Source of the DNA: Undaria pinnatifida | Taxonomy: Eukaryota; Sar; Phaeophyceae; Laminariales; Alariaceae | DNA: 64,000 nt | Direction of reading: 5' to 3' | Assembly (NCBI GenBank): GCA_012845835.1 | Contig: JABAKD010000023.1 | Coordinates: forward strand, 3,548,200-3,612,199 | Shown here: one piece after another, positions 1 through 13,235 of the stretch | How the letters are laid out: each line of letters opens with the position of its first letter | Numbering within the stretch: position 1 is the first letter of the stretch | Program-made: the position numbers and the translations under genes | The notes under the pieces: generated by a model | What the model saw: only the letters and a program-made list of their open reading frames with translations | Told to the model about the DNA's origin: nothing | The model's database searches: none

Positions 1-863
1 GCTACTGTCTCCCAATCGACCCACAATTCAGCAGCAGAGTTGACACCGGAGAAAAGCAGAGGCAGAAAACAAAATGAAGAGCAGAGCAAGCCACAAGGTA
101 GATACAAATCCACGATGTAAAACGCATCGCAATTGAAACACGCTCGGGGGTGTATTTAAGACGGAAAAGAAGGATTGTAGACAGAATATTATATATATTC
201 ACATCTAGGAAAGCTAGAACAGGGTATCACACCTACGGTTTTGTGTTTATATTTTACGTCAGAAACCATTTCAAACGAAAAGCACTACCTCTATCTGAGC
301 ACGAGTTCATTCGTGCTGCCATTGGAGCCCCTAGCCCTTGTCTCTATTGTTGGGATCTCATTGCAGTCTCCCGAGAACGTTCAACGATTTTCACCGAAGA
401 AACCATCATGACCATACCATAGACCCGGTGCTCGGCCGGGCGAAAGTCCTCCAAAGATCTCAGCCGCCGGTGACTCGCTCTGGTGCCAAACCTGTATCTC
501 CCGCGGGAGCTTATGTAGTATATGCCACAGCTCTGCTGCGTCATTGCTCTTCCTTACCCGCGTCCACGTGATGTACGTTCGAACGAGCATACATCGATCG
601 GTTTTAAATATTTGGGATTCAGTCCGCTGAACTTATCGTATACATGGGATTTTCTCGTCTCCACGGACTCGTTCTATCGAGGGGCGTCAATGCCGGGGGA
701 GCATGAGAGAGAGGAAGCTGGCAGTCTTGGTATCACTACCTCTCTGACGGTGCACATATGGGGAAGGCGCTCATATGGGGAAGGCGCTCAAGTGCTGGCT
801 GCGGCGGTCACCCTTGCCGCGAGGTGTTGAGGTAACTCGCTTCGTTTTCAAAAGTATATATAT
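1..863. other. No recognisable gene
   Basis: Short open frames occur on both strands, but none has a convincing start, domain or splice context. I see no coding or repeat signal here. Confidence 0.4.
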
Positions 864-1012
864 GGTTGTAAGGGGAATCGCCGACCTATATCCTTAATGA
901 GGGCACACAACTCGTAATGCGCGCGATCGGAGTATCACACACAGCTTGCAAAGATGAGTTTCGACGAAATCTTCGATCTCACAGCTGGAGTGTATTTTCA
1001 TTTTTTATAATA
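864..1012 (-). mobile_element. Solo terminal inverted repeat of a G-tract TIR element
   Basis: This roughly 150-bp stretch is, read on the minus strand, the same sequence as the left ends of the elements at 13.24 and 32.22 kb. It includes the segments ACACTCCAGCTGTGAGATCG and AGCTGTGTGTGATACTCC. No partner repeat and no G-rich interior lie next to it, so it is a lone end left by deletion or recombination. Confidence 0.7.
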
Positions 1013-3576
1013 TATGTATATATATAGGACGCACCGCCCGATGAAGAAGAAATTTTCTATGAGCGGTAACCGGTATATGCAGAAGCTGCCGTTGCTTCTT
1101 GTTGTTGCTGTTGCAATTTGTCCAACACCACACGAAAGCTGGGAGAGGGTTGGACCATGCAATGCCTGTGTGCAGCGGTCGGGGTTCGCGCGTCTCGGAT
1201 TGATGCCGCTCCGCGAGGTGTACTCTCGATCACACGATCGCTACACAGACCTGCAGCTGGGATTTAAAAAAAAATAGCAAATCGCGCATCGAAATGTACT
1301 GGCTATTTATTGTGCACAGCCGGCCACCCGTCGACGTATTTTTAAACAAGGTCCAGAAATATCTCAAATATTGAACAATTGGCAAACGCCAACCGGGGCC
1401 TTGGCATAATCATGAAAAAAAATATCGACTAGGTATATTACCGTGTGATGTTGTGCAAACTATCCTCGAAGGCCTCGTAAAACTACGCTGGTTGAGATTA
1501 GCCTCCACCACGTACGTGGTAAGCAGGTCCTCTTCACAGCCAACTCATGGGGTGGTCTGCTTGGAAGCGCTCGTGGAAAATCGAGCTGCTGTGTAGTACT
1601 TACCATGTACCTTGTACGTAGTAACGAGTCTAAGTTTCATTTTTAGGTTTTGGGGTGTTGAGGCCGTCTATTGTAACGCTGCCTGTGTAGCCGAGGATAA
1701 ACGTTTCTGTGTCGAAAAGCATGTCTACAGATCTCATAGACCCGAAACGGGTGCTTCTCCAGGGTAAATTTTGTATTGATTTTTTTACGGTCCCTACCCT
1801 AAAATGGAGGCCGGGTTTACCGAAAAAAAAATGAACCCGCACATGGCATCGAGATCGAGTTATCCATACGCCGTAGGAGGCAACAGGCGTTGTCATAAAG
1901 AAAATAAAAGCAAGATGCAGTATTCGCAGCAGTGCAAAACGCGAAACATGCACCAGACAGATCTACCCCATTCCAAACGAATAGTATTAACGGCGTACTT
2001 GTGGTGCAGCGGCTAAATTGCTCTACACAACGGCACACATCTCTGGCCCCGCTCCGAGCAGAGTGGCTCCAACAGTGATGGTAACGAGTACGTGACATTT
2101 TACCAACAGAGAACACACTCCACTGGTACCAAGAATAAGCACACCCACCGTCTGCGACATGCCGTTGTTGATGAACGAGATGGACGGCATGGAGAGGGAA
2201 GACAACGCTCAACCCGCGAAGCGCACGCGGCGTGGTAACCACGCCGCACGTGCACCGTACGCGATAAGCGTGCGATGAGATGATGCGGTGCGGCAAACCA
2301 GTACGTGTACCCGCATTCGAGCAAACGCCCTTGTGGAAAATTTCACTAGAACATTGTCCTACACAAAATGTGAGCATTTTTGGGGTCTGAGAAAAAATGG
2401 GGATCTCGATCCCGAGCACAGCCACCAAAATTTCCGGGGTCCTGGGGTACAAAAAGAAAAGCGAGCGAAGACACGGACACGCCTAAAGCCTTGACGTCTC
2501 GACTGTTTTCAACGGTCAAGTACGGAAATCGTGTTACATATTGAAATACGAGCTTTAATCAGCCCTGGACCGGTACTCCGAGTGGGGGATGCGTGGTTGG
2601 TGGGAATTGGGATGGGTGCGCCTCATGGGTTGCGGTGTCTCTGGTTGGTCTCTCCTCATGGCTTGCTGAATAGACTCGCAATATTTTATGCAATGTTTCC
2701 CTACATGGAATACTCAAATACAGACTTATCAGGGCTGCAGGGTAGCGCAAGGTAAAGCAGGGCAGTGTGTAGGGTAGCGAGATGAGGGGCGTCCTGCTTG
2801 TCCCATCATCGTCACCTACATCATCGCCCATCTATGATGGCCTTGACGTGAACGTCACATCAAAAACAACGTTGTTTCACCTCAACCTTGACACGGTTTC
2901 ATGCCGAATCTATAAAATATCCTTCTACGGAGGGAGGGCAGTCCATTACAGCCCCCACAATAAAAGAAAAGAAAATAATAAAACTTCGGGTTTTTTTTTT
3001 CCGGTTCTACGGGTAGAGTTGGATACTTCGATTCTTTTTCAAGACTTGGATACTTGCATTGCGTTCGGGGATAGGGTTGAGGTCAAGGTTAGCCGCTTAA
3101 GCAGTGCTTAAGTCCGTATGTAATCTCCATTTTCGTGACAATGTGGCGCGCTAAGGGCGGCGTGCGAATTTTTCCTTTACGGTTCCAAGGGAAAAAAAAA
3201 AGCCCCTTCATATCGGGTCGCATACGCGACGGCAGGGTGCCTTCAGTTGATCAATTCCCTTGTGTGTGGAAATTTGTGTCCGTCAACTTTCTTTTTGACG
3301 TCGTTTGGCCACCGCATTCAACGCACACGGTATCAAGGCCAGCCGCGAGGCGTGCTGTGCACCCACAAATAGTCATCTTACTCTTGTGGAAGGGCTTCGC
3401 CTAAAGTCGTTGACAGCTCGTTGTGGCAGTTGCGGCAACGTGTGGTGTCACAGGCTTCGCTGCGCTACGTATCGTACGAGTACAGCAGTACAAGGTTCCC
3501 CTTCGGGAGGTGGACACGTGCCTCCCGGGGGCGACGCAAGTCGAATGACTACAACTAACTGATGATGATGAAGTAT
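1013..3576. other. No recognisable gene
   Basis: The longest open frame (minus strand, 1817-2452) has no ATG start and low-complexity, Cys-rich chance composition. I find no domain, repeat or splice-compatible exon that I can support. Confidence 0.35.
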
Positions 3577-4224
3577 TTATGCAGAAGGTGTATATCGGAG
3601 GGATGCGTAGTGGAAAGAATGTGGATAATATAATAAGATAACACAGACTTTTGGAGGAGGAGGGTTGGGATATTGCTGAGGCTCGGTGTGATAAGTTGTT
3701 CGAAAGTCCACTCCGTATAACTGCGTGGCAGCAATTAATTCTACGTTTGTAGCATATGCGTAAGGCTGTGACATGAAGTGGAGATACTCTTCAACACTCG
3801 AATATGTAGTAGGTTGAGATCCAGCGACTTCCACAAGTTCTTGATTTGCTCCAGCTAAGATGCTGTCGTGGAAAGTGTTGAAACCTGATCCTGGGATAAC
3901 GGTGTACAAATTGGTTGTGATGTGGGCAATAATATGTGCACGGACGATGTGATGTAAAGCTGGGTTGTTGTGCACACGACGCGAGATACATCTTAATAAA
4001 CATGCACCATCACCAATCTCGGGAATAATGGACCATTGACCAGAATTGTTATTGTTGCCGCTGTTGTTGTCTTGATCATTTTCGCTGTCTGATGGGTTTG
4101 TACTGCTGTCGCTGCTGTTAGAGGAATCATTGGTGTCAATTTGTTGTTTGTTTTCTGTGTCCAGTATTTTTCCCCGCGTGCTTATACCGATGTTTGTTGC
4201 CGATATGGTCTGTTGTGTGCACAT
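3577..4224 (-). CDS. Solo OTU-like cysteine protease, related to the Helitron OTU domain
   Basis: This is a 215-residue ORF with an ATG start. Residues 30-63 are a Ser/Asn/Asp-rich linker. An OTU (ovarian tumour) protease-like domain follows, with the catalytic Cys motif EIGDGAC (Cys75) and the terminal His motif FHYASL (His205). OTU enzymes cleave ubiquitin or related conjugates; catalysis here is inferred only from the retained Cys and His. The domain resembles the C-terminus of the Helitron protein at 41.9-47.0 kb, which has EIGDGAC and RHYSSL, the same NQ/NHELL and YSS/YTS-x-x-Y segments, and a similar low-complexity linker just upstream. I see no Rep or helicase sequence near it. It may be the surviving tail of a dead Helitron or a separately maintained gene. 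The intact frame over the whole domain favours a real protein. Confidence 0.6.
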   Translation of the reverse strand: MCTQQTISATNIGISTRGKILDTENKQQIDTNDSSNSSDSSTNPSDSENDQDNNSGNNNNSGQWSIIPEIGDGACLLRCISRRVHNNPALHHIVRAHIIAHITTNLYTVIPGSGFNTFHDSILAGANQELVEVAGSQPTTYSSVEEYLHFMSQPYAYATNVELIAATQLYGVDFRTTYHTEPQQYPNPPPPKVCVILLYYPHSFHYASLRYTPSA

Positions 4225-7200
4225 CGTTACTTTTGCTTGGGTTGTGTTGCTACTTTATATCTCTTTATACAGGTTTCGCTACTGCTGTATGGTAACCACC
4301 GTGTCAATTGTGAGGGAGAACTCACAGTAATGACATAGTTCACGTCGTTGCAGCGGGTACATATACACCGCGCCCGCGTCTAGCAGTGCGGGAAAATTCT
4401 CTCGCAAATACATTTTGATGCCACCCCGATGTACGTGCGAGGACTAAAGTTCCACCGTGTGTGTAGTAGACGTATTTAAGCCTGACGATATGCCTACATT
4501 TTAGGCTCTAAACCAAATTAAGCCCTATCGTGTTTTAAATGTCTACAAAATAGGTCTATTTTATCGACCTAACGACCACGGCAGACCACGGTGAGATGTG
4601 GATTTTCCCAAAATATGCACTTGGGCACATTTTGGCCCAAGTGCATATTTGAAGCAATTTTCCGAGTATTTACCAGCAAACAACAGCATTTCAGACGACA
4701 AAAGCTCGAGGAAACATCAGACGGATGCCTACATTTCGAGGGTGGAAATTGAACCGGGTTGAGGGCCAGTCCTGCTGTGCTGCTGTACTGACTGCCACAC
4801 TGAGGCACACCGAAGGCGGCAGACGCCTGCGAGGTATCCTACATATGAAGCGAGTATGGAGTACGAAGCACTCAATGTTTTTGCCAGGCACCAGTTATTT
4901 GTTTTGGCCGTTTGTTCAAGCTCGCACAGCATGGGCAGGGGAGGGTCTTTCTCGAAGTTTCCACCCACTCATGTGCTGACTCATGACATAAATCCTCGTC
5001 TTGCCATCTGCGTCTGGAGTAGTGCAGAAATATCATAGTCTATTTTCAAGTAGTTTGATCTTTCCTCGGCTTTTCTTTTTATGCGTACTGAAAGAGACCA
5101 CTATTTCGAGTTTTAGACATATGGTGTTTTTTTTATGCGTTTAAGGTCGAAATATCGAATGGCCTAGCTCTTCCAGTTGGAAGTACTTAAGACCTAACCT
5201 CGAGGCTTAAATACGTCTAGTGTGTGGTTGCCCGGGGACAGAAGTGTCTCATACCCCGCAAAATAGAGCCAGTCTCGGCGGCTTTCCGCGGCCATAGCTC
5301 GCGCCACGGACGTCCCATGAGCCCGGCACACGGCTGATAATATACCGACGGGTAGTCTGATCGCATTGCAGAAGAAAGCACACCAAAAAACTCTGCGCCG
5401 GCGGAGAAAAAGGGACGGACTAGGCAAAAAAATCAAAATGGTACATATGCATATGTGTTATACTTGACACTTGAAAAAACAACAAATTTCGGGCGTTTTC
5501 CTTTTGAAATTGGGTTTGAACGAGCAAGCCCATTGGCCCACGTTTTTGCCTGCCCATACTACCGTTTAGCCGTTGACCCTCAGACCTGCTCCGAATGATA
5601 TTGTCAAGCCCACCGTACGAGTGGGTGGCGAAGTAGTTCTGCTGTACATACTCGTACCGTACGTCGTAGTGGTGACAGGTGACAAGGAGCACCTACCTCC
5701 GATGCTGGTTGCGTTCGAGTGACCGGAGATGCACATTGTCGGGCCTTCAAGAACCGAACCGAACAACAAGGGAACTATGCTGCTGCTGTATAAGTAGCAA
5801 TTTTCAGCAGGTTGATGGACGAGACACACGAAGGGGCACGGAGACGGCTGTGGGTTTGCGTGCTGTGCTGCTGTTACTTCCGTTGGGACACCTTCTGCTT
5901 CTTCTACTACTACTGCTGGCGCTAATGGTGGGCCTATTACCAGTACAGAACCACCAGTCGTATGAAAGTACCGAGTTTATATATTTCTGTGAAAACAAAA
6001 CGAAATGATCGAAAGGCGTAGATGCTCGTTCGTGTTGGTGTATTCAGAGCGCATGTACTACATGACCAGGTATGACACGTACTGTTAGCTCCATTGCGTG
6101 TCGCCACGTGTGTTTTTCGTGTTCACTCAGCATCGCAGATGGAACTACTGCAGGTATAGACGCCGCGCCTCAGCTTCACCAACTACAAGTACTGGAAGCA
6201 CACGTGGGCCAAGCCAACTTCACGTATGTATATTCTTAATCCTAGATAAGAAGAAAAGAACCGCGGTCATGGCGACCAGGCTGTCCGGCAAGAGCGGATA
6301 CACGAGGGCAAGGTGGAAATGCATAAAGCGCGTCCTCTGAGGCAATGGAAACGAAACCTCGTGGTATACAATGCTGCTGCTGTCTACCTAGCCCTATGGT
6401 TACTGACGTTCCCATGATGGGCCTCACCTGTCAGCTGAGGTATACCACAGGAAAGAGCGGTCGATGTACCTGATGGATGCAATGCCGATCGTGATGCTTT
6501 GGCACGACAACAAGAAGAAAAGGCGGTGGGACCTCGAGTGGAGACCTTGAGTACCAGATGCACCGCGAAGGAAAGAGCTTGTTAGATGGAGCAGAGGGCT
6601 CTGTGTGTTGACCCAAAATTGAGTATTATGCAATCCATCCCCTACCTCCCCTGTTTAATCCGCCTGTAGATGGTACACGAAAACCACACATCACACGACA
6701 ATGACGTAGTCGAGCAATAACTTAAAGCGGCGCCCGGGAATCTGCCAACATTGGCAGGAAGGAAAAGCCTGCCAACACCAAAAACGCCTGTGTACCTACT
6801 CTACAGAACCAGATTTAAATTTGAAAAGACCACGAAGTAAGTGCACCTGCCCGCACACTCTGCCCGCAAAGCTAACACACGTAGCAGCACGTAGCAGCAC
6901 GTAGCGGCGGACGCGCAGTGGTTAACCCCAAGGTGTCTACGGGGCTGTGAACCGCCAGCAGTATGGAGGTTGCTGCAAGTGCTGCTGCCAGTCTTGCGAG
7001 CTCGGCTTTTCCTTGCCGCCTTGCGAGACGGACGAAAGTGGTGCACCGGTGACCTCCTCGCTAGGCACGGCGTGGAGTGCGGGTCTCGGATGAAAGACAG
7101 ACCCCACGACCTTGCTAGGCTTGACGTGGAGTAACGAGGAGCCTATGGTGGTAGATGACCAGGCAGCTCCTTACAACGACAACTCAGCAGCAAAACGGTT

Positions 7201-9015
7201 GCAGATTCCCCGGCGCCACTTGTCAGAGGGGAACTTAAAGCAAACCGGGTGGAATACCTGGTACAGAACGTAAAGGAATAGGCCCCCTTCAACGAACCCA
7301 TGCTCTGTACAAGCACCGCTCTGGTGCTGGTACCATATGCTACGTAAAATCCCATCTAACTCAGGTTTGGCGGACTTGCTCAGTCTAGACCACCAATATT
7401 TCAGGCATACTTTCCACATCTCCCTTTTCGGATCGGTAGACCTGCTTGGAAGAGAGGTGAGGCTCATCGTGGGGGGCGTGTTCCTTCAACATAGTGTTAC
7501 ACTCGCTGAGACAGCAGTAGCAGAAGAGTGTAAGGCTTAGCCCATGCCTCTTTTCCTTAAGCCAGAAAGTCAATCAGTTATCATCTGCACCTATACGTCG
7601 AACCACGATCAACAGCCGTGACGACGTAGTAGTTGTTGATCGCTTCCAGCGTTTTTTATCCCCTTTACAACTGGAAACCCGTTTTTAGGGACAAAATTAC
7701 TTGGATTTAGTATAGGGAGGGGTTCGGGGGCTCTAAAGGGGTTAATGTGACCTGCAGATACATTGCCGAAGGTTCGGTATACCTCCTTGTTGTGAAACAC
7801 TGAGTAATGCCAGCCGTTTTCTGGCGCCTTGATTTGCATGGTATTATTACCGAGCGTGTACGCAGGACTAAGCAGGGTGAGCTGGTACCCCTGTGGCCGC
7901 CACGTCTTCCTTTCTGTCGCAGGACTTTGCATCCCAGAAGCAGTATGGCGGTGTCCGAGGTCGAAAGCCGAGAGCGAATAGCGCACTGTTAACGGGCAAA
8001 ACATGTACCCATAAAAAGAATAGTAGACCACCTAGAACACTAGAACAAGTACCACGGGTACGATCGATTTTGTTTTCGGATACAGCCGGGTACTTTAACG
8101 CCCGCGCAGCAGTAGTGGCAGCTGCACAAGGGGCGGGTTCCGAGGTAAAGCCGGATATTTTTTACGAGATTTTCAGAACGCGGCAACCACGAGGATTTGA
8201 GCTCTGAAAAATCGCACAAACTTCCGCTAGGTTATGGGGATTACGAAAATATAATTCTTTTTTTATTTGGCCGTCGTGATGGTAAGTTACTCGCGAATAA
8301 TTGGCTAAAATTGAGGTAAAATAGCATCCGCGGGCCCCCCAAGAAATTTCAAACGCCTCCGAATCTTATAAAATTTCAGGTTGTGGTAATTTTGGGGTGT
8401 AGATCACGAATCCGTCGATAGATTTTTGATCGGGATCGATTTGACCTTGATACAGCTGCGCACAGATACGTGCAAAAAGAGGGCATAACCTGGGATTTAC
8501 TAGGGATTAGACTGAAAAACTCCCACCCGTGGAAAACGATCCACACGTTGATTAGAGCTCTGTAAAACTTCGATTTGAGGTGATTTTAGGGTGGGGAACA
8601 CGAAGATATCAGTGGATTGTCCTAGTTATGCTTTTGGGATCGACTTACGGCTGCCCAAAAGCTGACCTTAGTTGAGCAATTTCAAATTTCCTGGGATTTT
8701 TTATTCTCGGTTCCGGGCTCGAGTTTTTGTCTGAACAACTTTCTGAGTGGCTCTACCCCCCCTAATTCGACCAAGCGGAAGCGATTGCCGCCAAGTCCGA
8801 GAAAAAAAAAGTTCGGCAATGCGGAGAAAAAAAAAAAAAATCCGAAGGGGAACTTTTTTTTTTTGGGACATTTTTTTAAACGTCGTATTTGGCCGTTTAA
8901 AAGCGAACCACGAAGTCGATTTTTTTTTTTTTCCTTATTCCAAGCTCGGAAGAGCAGTCAGGCTTTAGGTCGGAACCCGCCGAGGGTGCAACAGCGGCAG
9001 CACAGCCTGTACGAA
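4225..9015. other. No recognisable gene
   Basis: This stretch has only short open frames, A/T homopolymer runs near 8.8-8.93 kb, and no domain I recognise. The T-rich and A-rich runs may be old retroposon tails, but no element body could be identified. Confidence 0.35.
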
Positions 9016-9576
9016 TTAACAACAGACGCGGCATAAACAGCGTTTTTCACATGTGATGAGCATATGTGCAGCTGCAGTATGTTCATCTTGACCAGCAGCA
9101 CGTATTTTATGTTTTTTGTGGTACTGGTTAAGGGTCGCGTCCACTTCTCTGGCACGTATAGGGTTTATTCGATGGGGCCGTGAAGTGACCGGAGCGCTGC
9201 CGTCCGGAACGGAGATTTCAACGGACATTAGGGAGCATGACCCTAAATCCGTCTTCGAGGTGAAGAACACGTCAGAAAAGTCGCAGAGCACATCCCCCAG
9301 TTGCTCTATGGTCGGGGGGTCCCAACCAGGGTCGTGTAAGTCGAACACGATCTCCCACAGGTGCGGTGGGAGTCGGGTCCAGACGCGTAGAAATGCAGCA
9401 CGTTGGGCTGGGTTCAAACGTTCCATTAGCGTCGGCGAGGGCGGCGGTACAGGGTGTGCTATCCCCTCCGCGTCCGTCGAGCTCGCGACCGCAGAGACCT
9501 GGCTGTCCGAAGTCTGACCAGGGTGGGGACCCGCAGCCTTGGTGGCGTGTTGCAAGGCACCCAGCGGGAGGCGCAA
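9016..9576 (-). pseudogene. Ty3/Gypsy polymerase fragment (N-terminal reverse transcriptase region)
   Basis: The translation contains the segment preceding the RT fingers of Ty3/Gypsy elements: a Pro-rich linker, then FSDVFFTSKTDLGS, an EISVPDGSAPVTSRPHRINP block and the start of the next helix (VDATLNQYHKK). Similarity then stops. The AAGLI-type continuation, the catalytic palm and the YxDD box are absent, so only about 150 residues survive. It is oriented away from the integrase fragment that begins about 20 bp to its right, so the original element has been inverted or rearranged as well as truncated. Confidence 0.65.
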
Positions 9577-9594
9577 AAGTGGGGCGTCGGCGAC

Positions 9595-10611
9595 CCGACA
9601 ATGTCACCTAACTTCACTGTGGGTGGTTGGGCATGGGTATACAATTCTTCCTCTTCCATCCTACAGGGTGTGAAGGCGATCACCGACCCCAAGGTACTCA
9701 AGGCCAAACTCGCGTTTACCTGGACGGGCCCGTACAAGGTCCTGGCCGTCGGTCCCTGCTCCGCCGCCCAGACCCCGGAAGGCTCGCCGCTCGGGAGCAA
9801 CCTCCTCTTTTTTTATCTCCCTTCTGACCTGCCTGTTTCGGACGCTCGTCGGTGTGTGGCCATCGAGCGCTGCAAACCCTGTGCCAACCCCCACGACAGC
9901 GGGGACATGCCTTACTTTCTACCGGCGGGGCTGATACATTACGTGCTCAACAATTTTTCCAAGAAATCCTCGCCGTACCACGTCACTCAAGACGACGTTT
10001 CGACTTCCCTCCAACGGCTGGAGTTTGAGCAGTTCACTGGTCATCAGTCGGTACGGGGGCGAGGTAGCGTCATCGCGGTGCTATACAAGGCGCGTCGGGC
10101 GGGACTCTCCGAACCTTCCTGGGAGCGGAAAATGGACCTCCACCTCTCCCACTCCTACATGTTGCGTTATTGGGCCGGAACCCCGGACCAGCAACATTAA
10201 ACCAACCGCCTCTACCGCCGAATGCGGATCGGGGTGGCACAGTGTGAGCTCTACCGCAACAAAGGGTATAGTTTCCTAGCGCCGGGCTACGCTTGTGTTC
10301 CCCGCGCCGATTGGCTCCGCCGCTACCACGACACTGTACTCCCTAAGGGAGCCCACTTCTGGTACAAGGGAGGCTATGGGTTATGGTGGCTTGAAAAAAT
10401 CAGCGCGAGCACTACCGAGGACGAGGCATACCTGGTCCGCTTTCTGGACGACCCGGGACCGATTGAACTTCCTCTTCCCCCGGCGCGCTTCACGACTTCG
10501 ACGGGAACCGTACGAGGCATTTGCTGCTTGCAAGTTCACATCGCCAGTGCGTTTCCTCGGGGAATCCAACGTGACGTAGATGAATCTCGAGACGCGGTTG
10601 TGACCAGTTGA
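9595..10611 (+). pseudogene. Ty3/Gypsy integrase C-terminus with chromodomain
   Basis: The frame carries the integrase C-terminal SH3-like block (KLAFTWTGPYKVLAVGP, then a LGSNLL segment). A linker follows (RCKPCANPHDSGDMPYFLPA), then a chromodomain-like module with GSVIAVLYKARRAGL, EPSWERKMDL and LRYWAG. In chromoviruses this module directs integration to particular chromatin. An in-frame TAA at 10198-10200 interrupts the protein, and the same frame resumes to 10611 with a second module (AHFWYKGGYGLWWLEKI, VRFLDDPGPIELPLPPARF). The internal stop and the missing upstream integrase core make this a dead fragment. No LTR could be delimited downstream. Confidence 0.7.
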
Positions 10612-13235
10612 CTTTCAAGCCGCCACCGCTCCCTGATCGTTCTTCATTTTTGTGGAGTTATGAGTTTTTCGTCTTTGTTTTTAGGTTGTTCGTAAAGTCC
10701 TGAGGGTCTTCGTCGGGTTTTGGGCGGTTTTTCCAACGTATTTTTTTTTTGTCCTGCCAAACCTCCTGCTCAGTGCCGGGTCGAGGTTCGGGTAAAACGC
10801 CGCTACCTGAGGCGCAGGGCTGTCGCCTTTTCGTCATTGTTCAATTTCGCCCTGCCGACGCCCTCCTCAGCCCAGAGCCGGGGGGCGACCAGGGCACCCT
10901 GTTCGCGCGTAACATGGTACAGGGCTATGTACGGGTCTGTGTATCATCTTTTATCTTTTGTGTGTTGTGTTTGTCTTACTTTGTTTCTTCTTCTAAGCAC
11001 TTCCCTCCCTAGCGGGGCTGTAGGTGTTGCCACCTTCCACCCCGGGTATTTGTCGTTTCCTCGTCTATTCCCCCGCCTTGCCGATAGCCCGCGGGAGGTT
11101 TTTCGCATGACTTCTCTCTTTTTTTAGCGTCTGTGTTCCCCTCCATATCGACGAGGGCTCGCCTCGCCATAGTACCTTTTCTGCGGTTGGTTTGCCGTAG
11201 GGCCTTTCCTTCCCCCGCCACACCGGCGGCATGCGGCAGGTTCTGGAGCCTTTCCTGCGCCCCCGCCACACCAGCGACACACGGCAGGTTTTTGATAGAT
11301 TATTGTTGCCTTGTTGTAGGGTTTGCGTGTCTTTCAACTGCTGTTCTTCCCGTGTTTCTGGCTCCAAGCCAGAAGGTTGGAGGTGTGGGAGTGGGTTTTG
11401 AGGAGCCGCATCTTCGACTCATGGTCTAGTTCGTACAACCGGAATTTCCCGAATCTCCCATTTTTCTGCATATGCGACTCATCAGGCTGGGCTAGTGTCA
11501 GGATACGACCTCGAAAGACTTGTAGTTAATTGAATTTGATATCATTTGGATGGGTTTCGTATGATAAGGTTGGCGTTTCACAATAGGGGAAGTTAGGAAA
11601 TAGATCGGAGGCACGTGCCTCTGATCTCATAAGCTATCCGGGGCTCTGGTGGAATCGAATATCTAGCTACGTCTCTACGAAGGAAACGAAAGTGAGTACT
11701 CTCCGAAGACCTGCTCAATTGGCAGACCTGCAGGGGGTACTCTGTGTTTCCCCCTATATCTTTACATTTTTGCGTCCATCTGGCTCAGAAACCAAGTACA
11801 TTACGTTCAAGCCATTGAAATTGCCGTCGTGTACTGTACACGACCTAACCTCGGCAGCCCCAAACGTACCTTGAACGTGCAACAGTAGCAACCGGAGCAG
11901 CAACAACAGGTCAATGCCACGCCTGCTTGGTTGGGGCACTGTACATTTGTTGTGCACTGCACGTGTGTTTGGTGCCGGATCAAACTCTTTTGGCAATCAG
12001 CGGAAACCCCGAGTTGCCGGTATCTGTTTTCCACGTGTGTTGGTTACACAAAGCTGCAGAAACTCTGGCCGTCCATGGTTCGCTCAGTATTTTGTTTCCG
12101 ATGTACATCGCTAAACTGATCAACGATAGAACGTGACATAATCGAATAAAAGATGCGACGTAACAAACATCCCCAAGGCTTAGGGTCGGCCGTGACATCT
12201 TGTTACAGGGTTAACCTGTTTCGCTAGTGAAATCAGCCCAGGCACGAAGCACTATGGAACTTACCTCTACACACTACTATGCAGCTTCTCTTTTAATTCT
12301 TGCCGTCGTAATGAAACTGGTCGCTGTCCTGTGTTGTTGCTGTGCACTCGTGAGTCCGGCACTCGTCCTACTCGTGCTCTAAGTTGAAGTCAAGTTAACG
12401 CTCGGGGAAGGGTGTGTGCGTCTCCTACGATGGCCATTCACCGCCATAAACAATCGACCAATACTGGGTTACGCACTATGAACGGACACCCGATGCGCTA
12501 TAAACAGACGTCAAAAACGGGGCGAGTCTAATGCAGCTCCAGCAAGGACCGTAAACATGAAGCGGCAGTTTCCGTGGTTGGACGGGTTTGCTAACTTCTG
12601 TTTTTTGTTTTTCTTGCGACATTTTGGTGGGTTGCAGCACCACAACTATATGTTGATGCTGACGAGTTAGCTTCCTTTGCGCGCGGCCGATGTAACGCAT
12701 GAAGTGAACGATCAAAGCGGGTTTGGCAAGTTGTGCGAAATCATTCTTATATGACCTGCGGAATGTGACGGGACGAAGCGACGATGTGGATCACAGCTGT
12801 GTTTCCTCTGACGGTCGGTGACGGTGTTAGCTTTCAGCGAGCCAATCTCTTGTGTAATCGGCACAACCCAGATGCCGTGGTGCTGTTGGTACAATGGAGA
12901 AAAGGCACGAACATAGGTTTGATTAGTCATAGATGTTAAACATTTCAAGCTAACTCAGGAATATCAACTATCGGGGGCTGTCCAACCGCGGCATATTTGA
13001 GAGAGGTCAGCACATCTGCTTTCGGCCTCCAATTTTAGTTCTTATTATGACACTTGAAAGCATTTTTTACGTGGATTAAAACGTTACGGTTCGAAACGTA
13101 AGCAGTATCTCACCGGCTGATCGTGCGACCAACCACACATCGATTAGCGTCACAACTTGGTGATCGTGGCACTTGTGGTCTATTGCTATGTCCTACTGGC
13201 TAAATACAATTGGTGTACCGAATAAGGCCACAAGA
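10612..13235. other. No recognisable gene; possible remnant of retroelement 3' region
   Basis: The first several hundred bases after the Ty3/Gypsy fragment may be its 3' untranslated region or LTR, but no direct repeat lets me delimit it. Between 11.2 and 11.3 kb a Pro/Ala-coding phrase (CCGCCACACC ... CGGCAGGTT) is repeated twice. I see nothing else. Confidence 0.3.

Noticed and set aside
1817-2452. 211-residue minus-strand frame
   Set aside because: No ATG, no domain, chance-like composition, no splice support.
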